Shown here piece by piece: positions 1-12,381 of a DNA stretch of 64,000 nucleotides. Below the pieces are notes generated by a model that saw nothing but the letters and a program-made list of their open reading frames with translations, did no database searches and was not told where the DNA came from. Within the stretch, counting starts at the first letter, position 1; each line of letters opens with the position of its first letter. The translations under genes were made by a program, and so were the position numbers. This DNA is from Isoetes taiwanensis (taxonomy: Eukaryota; Streptophyta; Lycopodiopsida; Isoetales; Isoetaceae): the NCBI GenBank assembly GCA_021234155.1, contig JAJEKV010000101.1, forward strand, positions 3,134,232 through 3,198,231, written 5' to 3'.

Positions 1-2322
1 GAGGACATTGGCCCACCATCAGTTTGCGCACATCCTCACTCACCAAGTGCAACGCCCCCGCCCAACATGCCCCATCATACAAAACTTTGTGCTCAATCCC
101 TCGCGCCAACGCATGCCCCACGCAGGCCTCACCATCGTAACCCCTGCTGATCGCCAAGAGTCCAAAGGCGCAATAGGCAGCTATTCATCATCCCGGGCCG
201 CCTCTGTGACTCCACTCCAGTCGCCAAGCCGCAAAACAAACTACAAACACAAAAGCACAACTACTACATACCCACCGGTTGGGTTCACCATAGTATAACA
301 TCTCTAACAATGAGATCAAGAATATCTTATGAGGGAATCCTACCCAAGGCTCAAAGCTCAAGGGCATGGGCATGCTAATCGTATAAAAAAGCAACAATTT
401 AGGAACCATAAACTATTTCCAAAAAGTACCCAACACTGGTACCGGTACTTTTATAATATCTCAATAACTACAAATGCAAATTGAATGCATTCATTTTGGC
501 CTCCCAATAGTATTGTTCTCTATCTTAACCTGAACATTGATATGCTTTTGACATTTTATATTGAACTTCTTTGAATTAGTTTTGACCAAACGAATAAGAA
601 AAATAGTACTCCAAATTAAAAGTACCTAGTGCGTACTTCTATGTGTTCCAAAATGGCGTATGTAAGCATGCATATGCCCTCATAAGTTGACTGACCTACT
701 AGAATTTCCAACTTCTTCCATTCCCCGGCCAATTCCCGAAGCTACCATTCTATACTATGCCTTACTTGTGGCTTGGTCCCCGTTCAAGTGTTATTTCACA
801 CTCGGACTCCTCGTATGGAGGAAGTTGCTCGACTGCCTCGAAACAAATCATGGAACTCCTTCACTAGCTTGGCTATTTTGCTTCCGGCAACTTACTCAAT
901 GCTTTGCTCTCTCAGGTCTTCCTCTAATTTAACTCCTCAACTTCTCGAAGCTTGAAGGTGTAGGCCCCTTTGCTCTCATGTTTAAGTAATTTCTACTAGA
1001 TATAATTCGTTGCATGATTGGTGCGGACTTCTTTCACCTATCTCAATGATTTCACATTTGGCGCCGTTGAGAAAGTTATTTTTCACTTTCCGCGAATCAA
1101 TTACAAAGATCGGGCGCGGTACTCAAGAGATTCCATTCTTACATTAGATCATACTGCCAATGTTCATCACCGCCCGCTCCAATGTTGATGCTCGTAACGG
1201 CATGTCGGCTGATCCTTTTCCCCGCCAGCGTCTGGATTGCCCCCACTTTCCAACATTATCGGGCCTAGGCTTGACTTCAAGGGTTTCAGCCTTCAACATT
1301 TCTACCATTCCCTGGGAAGCAAAATAATGGGTACCCCCACATGTCTATCAACATTAAGGAAAATTACCATCCTTCCTATTGTTGAAATTACCTCGATATT
1401 TACTGACATTCCCTGAGTCAATACGCAGCATGGCACTCACTGATGTAATCGCTAGCCGGCTGCCATTGTCCGTGGTTGTCTCCCATCCTCCTCGCTCTTC
1501 TAGTGTCACATCACAAAAGGACAGCTTGTGCACCAAGCACATCTTTCTCAGACTCGCTTCTTTGATGGACTACAAGAACTCCGCTGACCTTTGAATAGTT
1601 TGAATTGCTCCTTTATCCTTTGAGTGACTTGCTTCGCCTTGCTACCCGCTATTTGTATTGTAATCATCGGGTTCAGCAAATACCGGACTTGTTGCTCTCT
1701 GACTATAGTTTCCAATAGTTTTTGCCTTTATCCCGGAGAAGTTTTGTCCTTGTCCGTTGTTTGGGAACTGCCTTTGTAGGTTCTGGATTTGATTTTGCTT
1801 CTAAACTCTTTATGGGGTTGATAGCTCTTACGAGCTTCCTGATTTCTTTTTCATTCAAGCCCCCGATAAAACCCCTCGATCACAGTTTACACTTACCTTT
1901 GGCAATATAAAGCCTCGGGCCTCATAAATTATTTGGTGTACTTCGCGACCGCCTTATTGCCATGTTCCAACCTCGCATTAAACCGCCGCATCATCCGGCA
2001 CTTTGTTCTTTTTTGGTACATAATGATGCTTAAATGCCATGAAAACTTTGAACCTCGGCCGCCCCTCGCCAACCCATGTGCCCCGCATAGCCCCTTCCAC
2101 CAAATTATGGGTCTTTGAGGTTGGTTGTAACTAACCCGTTCTTTGTCCTTTGTCCTTCATGCCATGGGTATTCCCATAACCTCCTTCTTATCTCATCCAA
2201 CCAAGCTTCGGCTTCCATTTCTAATCTGTTGTTCCTCGAGAACTAGTCTAGCTTTCTGGTTTTTCCAGACATTGCTAGTGTAGAGTCGACTTTCTTGATA
2301 ATTGACCCGCATTTGCCCTTTC
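1..2322. other. Unassigned DNA, possible decayed retroelement
   Basis: I find no intact gene here. The stretch is of mixed composition with short open frames only. On the minus strand around 1700-2020 the broken translation has a run of basic and aromatic residues ending in a phrase like AKYTKxFMRPE. That is faintly reminiscent of a retrotransposon gag (capsid) domain, but it is too degraded to call. Many CG-containing triplets sit where CTG or CAG would restore a smoother frame, as in other repeats of this window. Confidence 0.3.
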
Positions 2323-5300
2323 TAGAGCCTAGTTGCTAATAATATCAAACACAAATCAAAAAGAAAAACAACCATGCTTATGAAGTCTCCCTTTTACTTT
2401 TAAACTAAAGTGTAAAGTACATTCCAAAACACTACAAAATAATAGTCCCTCATGCCTACCAGTTTTATGGGGGTGCACAAATAACCAAACACACTAGCTA
2501 GAAGTTTCTATTCAAGCCTCCACCACTAATGCCTTTGAAGCAGTCAATCCCATAAGATTCCATCGAAGCTAGTAATGAAACTTGCTCGCCTCCAATTAAA
2601 CCCGCAAAACATGAAAGCAACTTCGCATCAAGGGTGCCACAACAAAGATAAAAATGATCGCCTCAAGACGAGGGCCAACCACCATGGCTCAAGGGCTCTC
2701 AACATCTCCGGAAATAAGCACTATATATCCCAAGCAAATGAGCCACCACAATGCAAATACCGGGCATAAAAGCCTTACCATCCACCTAAATCCCAATATT
2801 CAAGACATGAGAGTTGCCACAACAACAATGTTTGGCATGAGAGCCCGCAACCCAGATCAAGAAGTCAACATAAGAAATTAATGCATCAACCTAAAAGAAA
2901 ACTTCAATGACGTGAGGCTAAAAACGTAGATGGGAAGGGGGGAGGGTAGGACAAACGACCACAAAGGGAGAGGCTGAAAAATGGCTGATGAAAATGAAAC
3001 AGATGCAAATGGCCATAAATACTCTAAAGGGAACTCTTTCAACTAGCCTCAAGAAGCGGATTTTTCTGTTAATCTCGAAACACAGATAAATTATACTTAT
3101 AGAGCCTAGTTACGCACACACTAAATACAAATTAAACAAGACAACAAACCATGCTGAAACAAAGGCAGAAAAAGAAGATATTAAAGTACTAAAAAAAACC
3201 AATGAACCTCGACAGTACCAAAACTAAAGCTCCATCAGAGTAGGGACTTGACTCCCTCAAGGAAACATCAACGGACATGACTCAAAACTACAGCTCCATA
3301 AAATAAAGAGTAACGCTTCAAACTTTACAAGTCCTCAGATAACAGAGCTTTAAAACACTTCGACCAAAAGGAAAACTAGTCGAGTGCAACTCAAAGCATA
3401 CTCAAAACAACAAGCAGATAAGAAATCTATAAAGTTGAAACTATGCAACCACTAGGAAGGAAGTTTGAGAAGGCAACCTAAGGCAAAATGTGGAATCAAA
3501 AGCTTATGCAATCAGACATCCCAAACATCCATCAATTTATGTAATCGAGAACGAAAAGCCTAATAAAAATAAAGAAAAAGAAGAGGCCATGGAACAAGAG
3601 AATGAAGCTACACACCTCCCTAATAAACCCAACACCTACCAATTTCCAATGAAATGACAAGTCCAAGACGCACAACAAAATGATGTGACATAGACAACAA
3701 AAAAATGATGGCATGCGACTACTACTATAAGGCAAAAGTAAGGTTCAAAGGACAACTAGTCTGCATAATCTTGCATACCACCATATATACCGGCACAAGG
3801 ATCAACCAAGGTGGATCGCCCTTCAAACCCCCCACGAAAGCATGTGGACACCCACTTGAAATTGACAAGTAAAGAACTTCAAGGTCCAACACATGCTATC
3901 AAAATAACCATAAGAGACCCTCCAAGATGCCTACAAAAGCAATTTCATGCAACAAACTCGACAAAGTAACAACAACTTTAGATGCCTCTCGAGATCAAGC
4001 ATATAACAATAAACTCTATAGAAAATAGAAAAGAGTGATTTGAAAGGTCTCAATGGGAAGTGGACTAACAATCAAGAACTCCACAAACAAAAATTGAGTC
4101 AACTACACAAGCACGAGAAAAAGAAAACCAAATTGTCAATCTCCAAGAGAGCATAAAACATAAGTAGCCAAAGAACTTCGGCGCCATTGCAAAAATTTCA
4201 AGCCCAAATTACTATGAGGAACTAAGGGGACTAGAGATCAAAAGAGTCTCTTAATTGTACTTCAACCCTAAACCAAGTACGCTAATAAGCAAGGGCCATT
4301 ATCACCTAATCCAAGAGTCATCTCCACCTCTTGACAAAATAACATGGAGAAAAGTAAAATTCTAACTCTAATGAAAGATCAAACCAAGGAAATTAGAATA
4401 TGATGCAAAGTGTGATAAACAACTCTAGAAACATGTGACAAACTAGACAAATAAAACCTTTGTCCAAGAACTTCATAAAGGCAAGATATCATTGATGATA
4501 AACACCTTAACTTGAAAAAATTTTGAAGGAACTAACACAAAACATAGAGTTTATCAATATTTAAGATCAAGGAAAGAATTAAGTCACAAATCATCACATT
4601 CAAAAAATATACAAACATCTCAATAGCAAGTTTGGAAAATATGCAAGACAAATTATAGGGCCTATAAGATAGTGGAGCGTGTAATGGAAGAAATGCTACC
4701 CCTATAAGAAGGTAAAAATGTCAACTTAGAAAAAATGCTAAAGTCAAGCAATCCCCATTTCTACATAGCAGAAAATGAATAAGACTAACTATGCATAGCA
4801 AGGAAAATGAATAACAACACTAACTATGTGCAATGCCACCATATCTAGAAAAAGTTGTTGTCCAAAAAAAATTGAGACATTCAACAATACCCACCACCAC
4901 TAACAAAAATCAAGTGAAGCCGCCATAAATGATTCTTCAAATTCAAACGTTTTCTAGCTCTTGTTTTTCAACAAAATCGTGATTTCCAAGCATATGCAAA
5001 ACCAACCGACATAGACCTATTTTTCACACCCATAACAACAATTTGGAATTGTGTTTACCGCTTTTTGCAAGTGTACAAAGATAATGTAACCAAGATTGCC
5101 GAGTGAGCTTAATTCTCGGGCGATAAATGTAATAAAAATCGCTAATGCCGTGGTTTAGCCAAAATCTAGAGCAAATATCTAGACGCGCATATATTACAAA
5201 CCCACCAAACCATCCCCCGAAAAGCTTTGACAAGAAATTTGTCCAATGAAAAAAGCAAAACGTTTTGAACCTAGACACACCGCTGAGCACGGAATGAGGT

Positions 5301-6480
5301 GAGGTGAACTAAAACCGCGATAACTTTTTGTACCACCAAAACAAGCTTTGAAGTGGACTCCGACAAACCGCAAGTCATTCCCTTATTATTCCCTTGAACC
5401 AACAACATGAGCATCCACAACATGAGAGTCTTCACATAAAATGCATGTATACCCCACTTAAATGCTTCTATCTCCACATCCATTGCCAAACTTAACACAT
5501 CGCCTACATTTACACACCAAATGCATTCTCCAACTGAAGGATTGAAAGAGGTGAGAAACTTCAAAGACAAGTTAGTTCCGCCATCGATATCAACACAATC
5601 GGGCTATCAAAATCTTAAGCTCTAAGCCTTAATTACAAAATTGTTTAGCTTTTACTTCAAAGCAGTAAGCAAAGCTAGCATACTTCTACAAAACAACAAA
5701 CCACTAGATGTCTAAAAGTAAGAGTTCCCTGCAAGCTCATAGGGCGGGCTAATAATTGCACTAACTCACAAGCCATGAATTGTGATGCTGCTTTGCATAT
5801 CTCATTCATGAAGCCACATGACAATATAATGACCAACAAATTACTAATAAGATAGGAAATTAAAATTAAAATTAATATTAAGATTAAAAATGAAAACAAA
5901 AATACCACCTACGATGCTTTATAGTAAAGTAGAACTATTAGACAAAAAACGAGACCAATTACACCATGAACAATACATAGCTTCACACATGCAAAGAGTA
6001 AGTTTAACTAAAGAATAACTCGTGATATAGAGTATAGATCGTAACATAGATTTTTTTTTTTTGTCTAAATTCAAATTACAGATGAGCAAACCCAAATAAC
6101 ATTTGGTTAGAATCGGAAAATCCGTAATGGACATAGACTAAAATGTAAGAATAGACATAAAAAGGAATGTGAACAAACAAAATTCCAAGGTTACCTTGGG
6201 CTAAATTACCATGACTCCAAGAATTGTGCATAGTCAATTCCATGCCCCGCCAAACAAGAATTGATCGCCACAATCTAGAAAACCAAGGCTACCAAGCTGA
6301 AATTATCCATAGCTACACCTCCCCTTTGAGAAAATAATTAACAATTTTAATAGAGAAGTTTTGCCTGGTCCCTTTCCCTCAATTCTCCTCAAACAATTAT
6401 CCACCATACATCCGACCTCATTGGCCTCTCCCTCGAATTAATAGCCAACCACCAATCCTGTATAAATTTGATGGTTTATC
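2323..6480. other. A-rich non-coding stretch with a degenerate direct repeat
   Basis: No gene or element is recognised. The plus strand is strongly A-rich over about 4 kb. A degenerate direct repeat of about 55 bp, beginning AGAGCCTAGTT and ending CCATGCT, occurs at 2323-2378 and again at 3101-3155, a spacing of about 780 bp. It could mark the ends of an old element. The many short minus-strand open frames are hydrophobic products of the A-rich composition and are not credible genes. Confidence 0.4.
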
Positions 6481-6483
6481 CCC

Positions 6484-7679
6484 GTGCATTGCAATTCGAT
6501 TACCGCATTTCAAGAAGAGCTTAATTTAAAAGACATGGTTGTTCAAGATTCAGAGGACAGATTTAATAATATGGTCTTCAGTAACTCAAGGCAGAAAAAT
6601 CTTATTGAGAATGATGATATCAACAAAGAAAAAATAAGTTATCCAGGAACAACGAAGGTTTTAGCTAATCAAACAATGTGTAGCAATTTAGATCAACTGG
6701 ATAAAGGCATAATCAATTGCAGTTTAGGGATAATGGACATTATTGGCACACATATAGATCTGGTTCCATTGACTCAAGAGATGCAAGCTCAGGTGAATCA
6801 GGAAAAACTTGTGAACACTGAAGATATGGAGCAACTCATTTCCAGGCAAGTCTTAAACTCTCCCAACTCAGATAATTTGATTTCTAATTCTTCTTTCCTT
6901 TGGGCCGCCGCCCCGAAGCTACGGGGCCGCTGGAGCACCCGGGCTTCGTGGTTGTCTAGGCGTAGTGATGGATGGCGCCTGGGAGGTGCAGTGATGGGTG
7001 GCCGCCCGTGGAGAGTTGCCAGTTCGCAGTGTGCCCGGAGAGCATGCCCGGATCTGGAGCGCTTTTAGTGAGGAGGCACCTAACCGGGCTGCATTTCCCC
7101 TCGCGGGCTTCCGGAAGCCTTTCCCCTGGCTCTGGCGATTGGGCGCGGGGGGCCGGTTTTCCAGCACCCGGGCCAGAAGAGGTTACGGTGCCCGGTATGC
7201 TCGGTGAAGTCTTGTTCGTTGAGGTATGCTTATTGCTTTTTGCAATAGCATGGATTTTGATGCGTAGTCATCCCCGCAAATGCTTTTTCCCGTGGTTTTT
7301 AACCGGGCCATGGTGATTATGGTCCGCTCGTGGGCGGCCCTTGTTCTGGTTAGGGACTTCGGTCCCGTTTTGTACTTGTGGTCCCATAACCCGATTGGGT
7401 TCCGTGGACATTAAAAGTTTCTTCCTTCCTTCCTTCCTTCCTTTAAATCATGATTGTTGTAATTCTAAATTTTGGGATTGCTCTCACTCCTTAGCAACAT
7501 TAAATCCTGATAAGGAAAACTCCAATCCAAATTGCCTTATTGACACCAACTGGGAAGATGACTCCTATCTACATAGGCCTTCTGATGCAGATGGGGGAAA
7601 AAATAATAAGACTTTGATTGAGAAATCTAAAGGGGGAAATGAATTGAAAGCATGCTTCATTTGGAACCCCAGCTGCTAA
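6484..7679 (+). pseudogene. LINE ORF1-like region, interrupted
   Basis: Two open blocks, about 6484-6900 and 7440-7679, are rich in Asn, Asp, Lys and Ser and lie directly upstream of the LINE endonuclease. That position is where plant L1 elements carry ORF1, the RNA-binding chaperone. I do not see a CCHC knuckle or a clear DUF4283-like fold, so the assignment rests on position. A GC-rich block of about 530 bp separates the two parts and shifts the frame. The second part ends at a TAA about 80 bp before the endonuclease frame opens. Confidence 0.5.
6903..7440. mobile_element. GC-rich insertion inside LINE ORF1, possibly a SINE-like element
   Basis: A block of about 530 bp with far higher GC than its flanks begins at GGGCCGCCGCC and ends in a run of TTCC repeats (about 7422-7442). 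The left flank ends CTTTCCTTT and the right flank resumes CTTCCTTTAAATC, which could be a short target duplication. The 3' portion has short stem-forming phrases such as GGGACTTCGGTCCC. It encodes no recognisable protein; the open frames across it are products of GC content. A short retroposon with a simple-repeat tail is my best guess. I do not recognise a pol III A/B box with certainty. Confidence 0.5.
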
Positions 7680-7757
7680 TACCAGAGAAAAAGCTAATAG
7701 AAGATTGAGAAATCATTAAGGCAGTATTTTGTTCTTAAATGTCAATCTGCTTCGTCC

Positions 7758-8659
7758 GTGAAGATATTATCTTGGAATTTAAGGGGAATTAAGGGTCCCC
7801 TCAAAGGAAGACAAGCCATTGCTCAAATTAAACAATACAATGCAGACATCATTATATTACAGGAATTGAGGTTACCTCAATTTGAATGCTCAAATCTGGC
7901 AGACTGGATTTCTCCGTGGACGTTAAAAAAACTATTCTATTCTATTCCAGGTAATTCTTCTAGTTGGATTGAAGCAACACGTACCTCAGGAGGTCTCTGC
8001 ATCATTTGGAAAAACCTGAAGCATATCACTCTTTTCAACAGCCCTTGCAAATCTTGGCAGGCTGTCACCTTCTCCTCTAATGATAACAGATTTGGAATTT
8101 TAAATATTTATGCCTCAACTGACTCGAGAGATAGAGAAATTCTATGGTTGAATATTGATAATTGGCTTCAAAATCAAGATATGTCAACTTGGATCTTGGG
8201 AGGAGATTTTAACACCACCCCTGCTTGGGATCTCAAATTAGGCAAGCATCTTAACTTATTCTGCAGAGAGAAGACTTCATGGAATAACCTTATGGATAAT
8301 CATCTTATGCATCATATTCCCTCCTTCACTGCTAAATTCACTTGGAGCAACAAGCAGAATGGTAACAAAAGGGTCTATTGTGCCCTTGACAGATTCTACA
8401 TTACAAATCTGAGTAATGATTTTTGGGATAATTGTTTGGTAACTAGTGATGAATGCACCTCCATTTCAGATCACCAACCTCAATTCCTATCTATTACACA
8501 TGAAGTGGTTTTAAAGAGGCAGGGCAACATCCCCTTTAAATTTAATTGCTCTCTGCTCAAATCTGAGACCTTCTTCTCTGAATTTAAAGCCTTTTACTCC
8601 AACCTCCCAAGAGTTAGTATGACCAACTCTAGCTATGGAATAATTTTATTCGAATATTA
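7758..8659 (+). pseudogene. LINE endonuclease domain (start of ORF2)
   Basis: The translation of about 300 residues is a full exonuclease-endonuclease-phosphatase type domain, the enzyme that nicks target DNA for LINE insertion. Visible landmarks in order are SWNLRG near residue 5, the catalytic glutamate in ILQE at about residue 36, GGLCIIW, the GGDFN box at about residue 148, and the C-terminal SDHQP box. It opens at a GTG in this track of reading, so the true methionine is uncertain. The frame ends at TAA 8658-8660 because of a one-base shift; the next frame continues without interruption into the reverse-transcriptase linker. Confidence 0.88.
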
Positions 8660-9690
8660 AAGCCTCTAAAAATTGGATTAAAAGCTGGGCTAAAGCGCAT
8701 CATGATCAAAGGAATTTGGAGAAAAACAGATATCTTCAAGAGATTAAACAGGTGAGAATGCAACTTCAACAAGACCCCCTTAATTTCAGCCTTCATTTGC
8801 TAGAAGGGGATTTGGAGAATGCAATCAAAGTTATTGAAGAAATTGAAGCTAAAGGTGCTGCAATAAGATGCAAATTGAAGTACTATGCTAATATGGATAA
8901 GGGTAATTCCAAATTTTTCTTTAGGGTGGCTAAGAATAAGCTTTTGAAATCGAATATTTTTAAAGTTCATAATGATAACAACGTCATATTGGAAAGCCAC
9001 TCTGATATCTCTAATTTCTTCGATAACAAATATTGTGAGCTTTTCTCTGATCATTTCAATGATCCCTCTACTGCCAATAAAGCAAATATTTTCTTTGATA
9101 TGGTGAAGAACTTCTCTCATCAGCAGACTCATAATGAGTATGGTCATATGAATGATAACTTATCTACCCCTCTTAGTCTTGAAGAAGTCTACAACACTTT
9201 AAGATCCCTTGCGAAATGAAAGAGTCCTGGTCCTGATGGTTTGCCAACTGATTTTTATCTTCACTTCTGGGATGTTAGTCACTGTGATTTTATTAGAATG
9301 GTCCATCATTTCTGGCTATCCAACCATCTTCATCCTGCCATCTCTGCTGGACTTATTTCTTTAATCCCCAAAAATGAGGATCCAAAAGCTATTTCAGACA
9401 ACATTTCAGAGGTTTGTGCCAAAATTATTGCCAATCGAGTTAAAGGTCATCTTCAAAATAATATTAGTCTTTCTCAATCTGCATTTCTCCCCAATAGATA
9501 TATTCTAGATAACTACATTGCTGCTGTTGAAGGTCTTCATTGGAACCAGCATACTAATCAAAATTGTGTTCTCTTGAAATTGGACTTCTAAGGCCTTTGG
9601 TTAATCGCTCAATCGGAAATTTATAGATTATGCTCTTGGCAAGTTTGGTTTCTCCAAAAATTATCAAATTGATCCATGGTCTAAATTTCA
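8660..9690 (+). pseudogene. LINE reverse transcriptase, N-terminal part
   Basis: The linker between endonuclease and polymerase is recognisable from the GNSKFFFRVAKNK phrase. It is followed by the KSPGPDG box, the GLISLIPKNEDP phrase, and the finger region with AKIIANRVK and SQSAFLPNRYILDN. An in-frame TGA at 9217-9219 sits just before the KSPGPDG box. After KLDF at about 9590 a one-base shift leads to AFG...KFIDYALGKFGF, the normal continuation past motif A, and homology ends near 9690. No YADD box is present. It is one broken gene with the upstream endonuclease. Confidence 0.85.
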
Positions 9691-9699
9691 TCTTATATA

Positions 9700-12260
9700 T
9701 CTCAAATGTCATAAATCAGATATATGCCACATGATATGTCATATCTCATAAGTCATAAGTCAAATATGTGTCATATAGTATATATAATAACATATGTCAC
9801 AAGCATATCAATTTATATATAAACTAGTTACGATGCACACCATTGTTGGGCATTAGTGTGGGCATAAGTTGATGAACCTGTTAATATAATTTATACTTAA
9901 ATAAGTATAAATTCATAATTTATACTTAAAAAAATTTATACTTAAAAATAAAGTATAAATAAGAATTCTAAATAAAGATAAATAAGAATTCTAAATAAAT
10001 ATACTCATAAATATACTTATAAATAAGTGTATTTATTTTAGAATAAAATAAATATGCTTTATTTATAAGTATATTTATGATTTTAAGTATATTTATGAGT
10101 GGGATAAATTTAATTATAATTTCAGTATAATTTAGGAAATATGCTTACCTTTTTCTGTATTCTGAGTTTGTCGTTCACTCCTTAATTCTCGTGCATCGAT
10201 TAACTGTCATAAAGCTCATTCGCACTTAAGAACTTAAATCTGATGAAATATATTTCGCTAAGGCATTCACAGCTATAATCCATGTTAGCCCATATTCTTG
10301 TAGACAGCAACAACTTTTTGATCCAATAATAAAATCCGATTAGTATCCAAATCACAAAACAGAATACCATCGACTAACACTTGAAGTCGCACTAACTTGA
10401 TATTTTTATCATTTGTAGTTAAACAATAGTCATCAATAAATGACATTGGTACGTCAAGTTCGTGAAGTCGTACAAAACCCGATGTCAATATAATAGAGTG
10501 GTTTTGTTTCGTTTTCACAAATGAAGGAACTAATATTGCCATGATAGCTATGACTAAAGATGTTAAGATAGCCATAGAAAATAATAAATTCTGCAAAAAT
10601 AATTAGAGCAAATTATAAAAAAGCCTTTGTATGCAACAAAAGCGCAATAATGAAAACCTAATACTAACAACTAGTCAACGCACAAAAATACATGGACAAA
10701 TTCTGAGTATAAGTATATACATATAAATATAAATATACATAAATAAGTATAATTTATACTTAAAATATAAGTATAATTATGAATAAAATATAAATTTATA
10801 ATTTATACCTAACCTGTCTTGTTCCCTAGGGATTCAAGTCCGCATTATTCAACTACCATGAGCCGCCAACCCTTATCGCCCACTAGCCTTACACCTAGTG
10901 AAGCCTTAGAGACCATTCGCCATCACCTTAATTGGCCAATTCCCTCTCTTATTTACTTATTTAGCCTTTACTATCCTTATCGTCTAGAGATAAGGTATTT
11001 GCCCCTTTTACCTTTTTTAAATTTCTTTGATTACAAGCTTGTCCAAGATCTGACATTACTAACCAATTTCAATCCTTCCTTTATTTGTATTCAACAGCCT
11101 ATATGTCATTTCCCCTATTGCAACCATAATGCATTGGTTTCTAAATATTCGCATTATTTTTTTGCTTAACTATTCTTCTCTTTTAACCATCACAAATCCA
11201 TTTGTATTTACATTTCCTGCATCAAGATCTGTTGCTAAATCCTTAGGTTCCTTTAGTTACCGAGATCATCAATAAATGACATTGGTGCATCGAGTTCGTG
11301 AAGACGTACAAAACCCGATGTCAATATAATAGAGTGGTTTTGTTTTGTTTTCACAAATGAAGGAACTAATATTGCCATGATAGCTATGACTAAAGATGTT
11401 AAGATAGCCATAAAAAAAATAATAAATTCTGCAAAAATAATTAGAGCAAATTATAAAATTTATGCATGTGACATATATAATGACATATATATCTTAAATG
11501 TCATAAATCAGATATATGCCACATGATATGTCATATCTCATAAGTCATAAGTCAAATATGTGTCATATAGTATATATAATGACATATGTCACAAGCATAT
11601 CAATTTATATATAAACTAGTTACGATGCACAACGTTGCTGGGCATTAGTCTTGGTTTAAGTTGATGAACCTGTTAATATAATTTATACTTAAAAATAAAG
11701 TATAAATAAGAATTCTAAATGAATATACTCATAAATATACTTATAAATAAGTGTATTTATTTTAGAATAAAATAAATATGCTTTATTTATAAGTATATTT
11801 ATGATTTTAAGTATATTTATGAGTGGACAAATTCTAATTATACTTTATGCTTACCTTTTTCTGTACTCTGAGTTTGTCGTTCACTGCTTAATTCTCGCAT
11901 CGATTAACTGCCATAAAGCTCATTCGCACTTAAGAACTTAAATCTAATGAAACATATTTCGCTAAGGCATTCACAGTTATAATCTGCATGTTAGCCCATA
12001 TTCTTGTATTGTGCACAACTTTTTGATCCAATAATAAAATCCGACCGTATTTAAATGATGAAACAGAATACCATCGACTAACACTTGAAGTCGCACTAAC
12101 TTTTACATTTTTATCATTTTGTAGTCAAACAATAGTCATCAATAAATGACATTGGTACATCAAGTTCGCGGAAGTCGCATAAAACCCCGACATGTCAATA
12201 TAATAGAGTGGTTTTGTTTGTTTCCACAAATGAAGGAACTAATATTGCCATGATAACTTA
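9700..12260. repeat. AT-rich tandem array, period about 1.8 kb
   Basis: Segment 9712-10130 recurs at 11505-11850, and 10140-10620 recurs at about 11845-12255, so one unit of roughly 1.8 kb is followed by a partial second. The distal piece 10430-10620 is present a third time at 11265-11460. The units contain short palindromes of the type TAAGTATAAATT / AATTTATACTTA. Unit 1 has a minus-strand frame of 103 residues at 10285-10596 with a hydrophobic N-terminus. The other copies break that frame, so I do not treat it as a gene. The array abuts the truncated LINE on its left. Confidence 0.75.
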
Positions 12261-12381
12261 TATGCATTGCTTTTTGGAATGCTTATTACATATTTCTGGT
12301 ACTTTGATCTATCTAACTGGTCAAATACCTGAATAATATGTACTTTTCAATCTATAATTAATGGAAAAAATATTTCATTCC

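Larger units (their letters stand above)
6484..9690 (+). mobile_element. L1-type LINE, 3'-truncated
   Basis: A non-LTR retrotransposon in sense orientation. It comprises an ORF1-like region (6484-7679), an apurinic-type endonuclease (7758-8659) and the N-terminal part of a reverse transcriptase (8680-9690). The reverse-transcriptase frame stops making sense just after the phrase KLDF, which is the start of catalytic motif A. The sequence then passes into an AT-rich tandem repeat, so the palm, the C-terminal zinc finger and the poly(A) tail are missing. Losing the 3' side is unusual for a LINE, since target-primed insertion normally truncates the 5' side. A later rearrangement is therefore likely. 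Frameshift near 8645 and an in-frame TGA at 9217 show it is dead. Confidence 0.85.

Noticed and set aside
6919-7316. Several overlapping ORFs on both strands in the GC-rich block
   Set aside because: High GC lowers stop-codon frequency; the peptides are Arg/Pro/Gly-rich and resemble no family.
10285-10596. 103-residue membrane-like protein in the AT-rich array
   Set aside because: Other copies of the same repeat break the frame and no homology is recognised.
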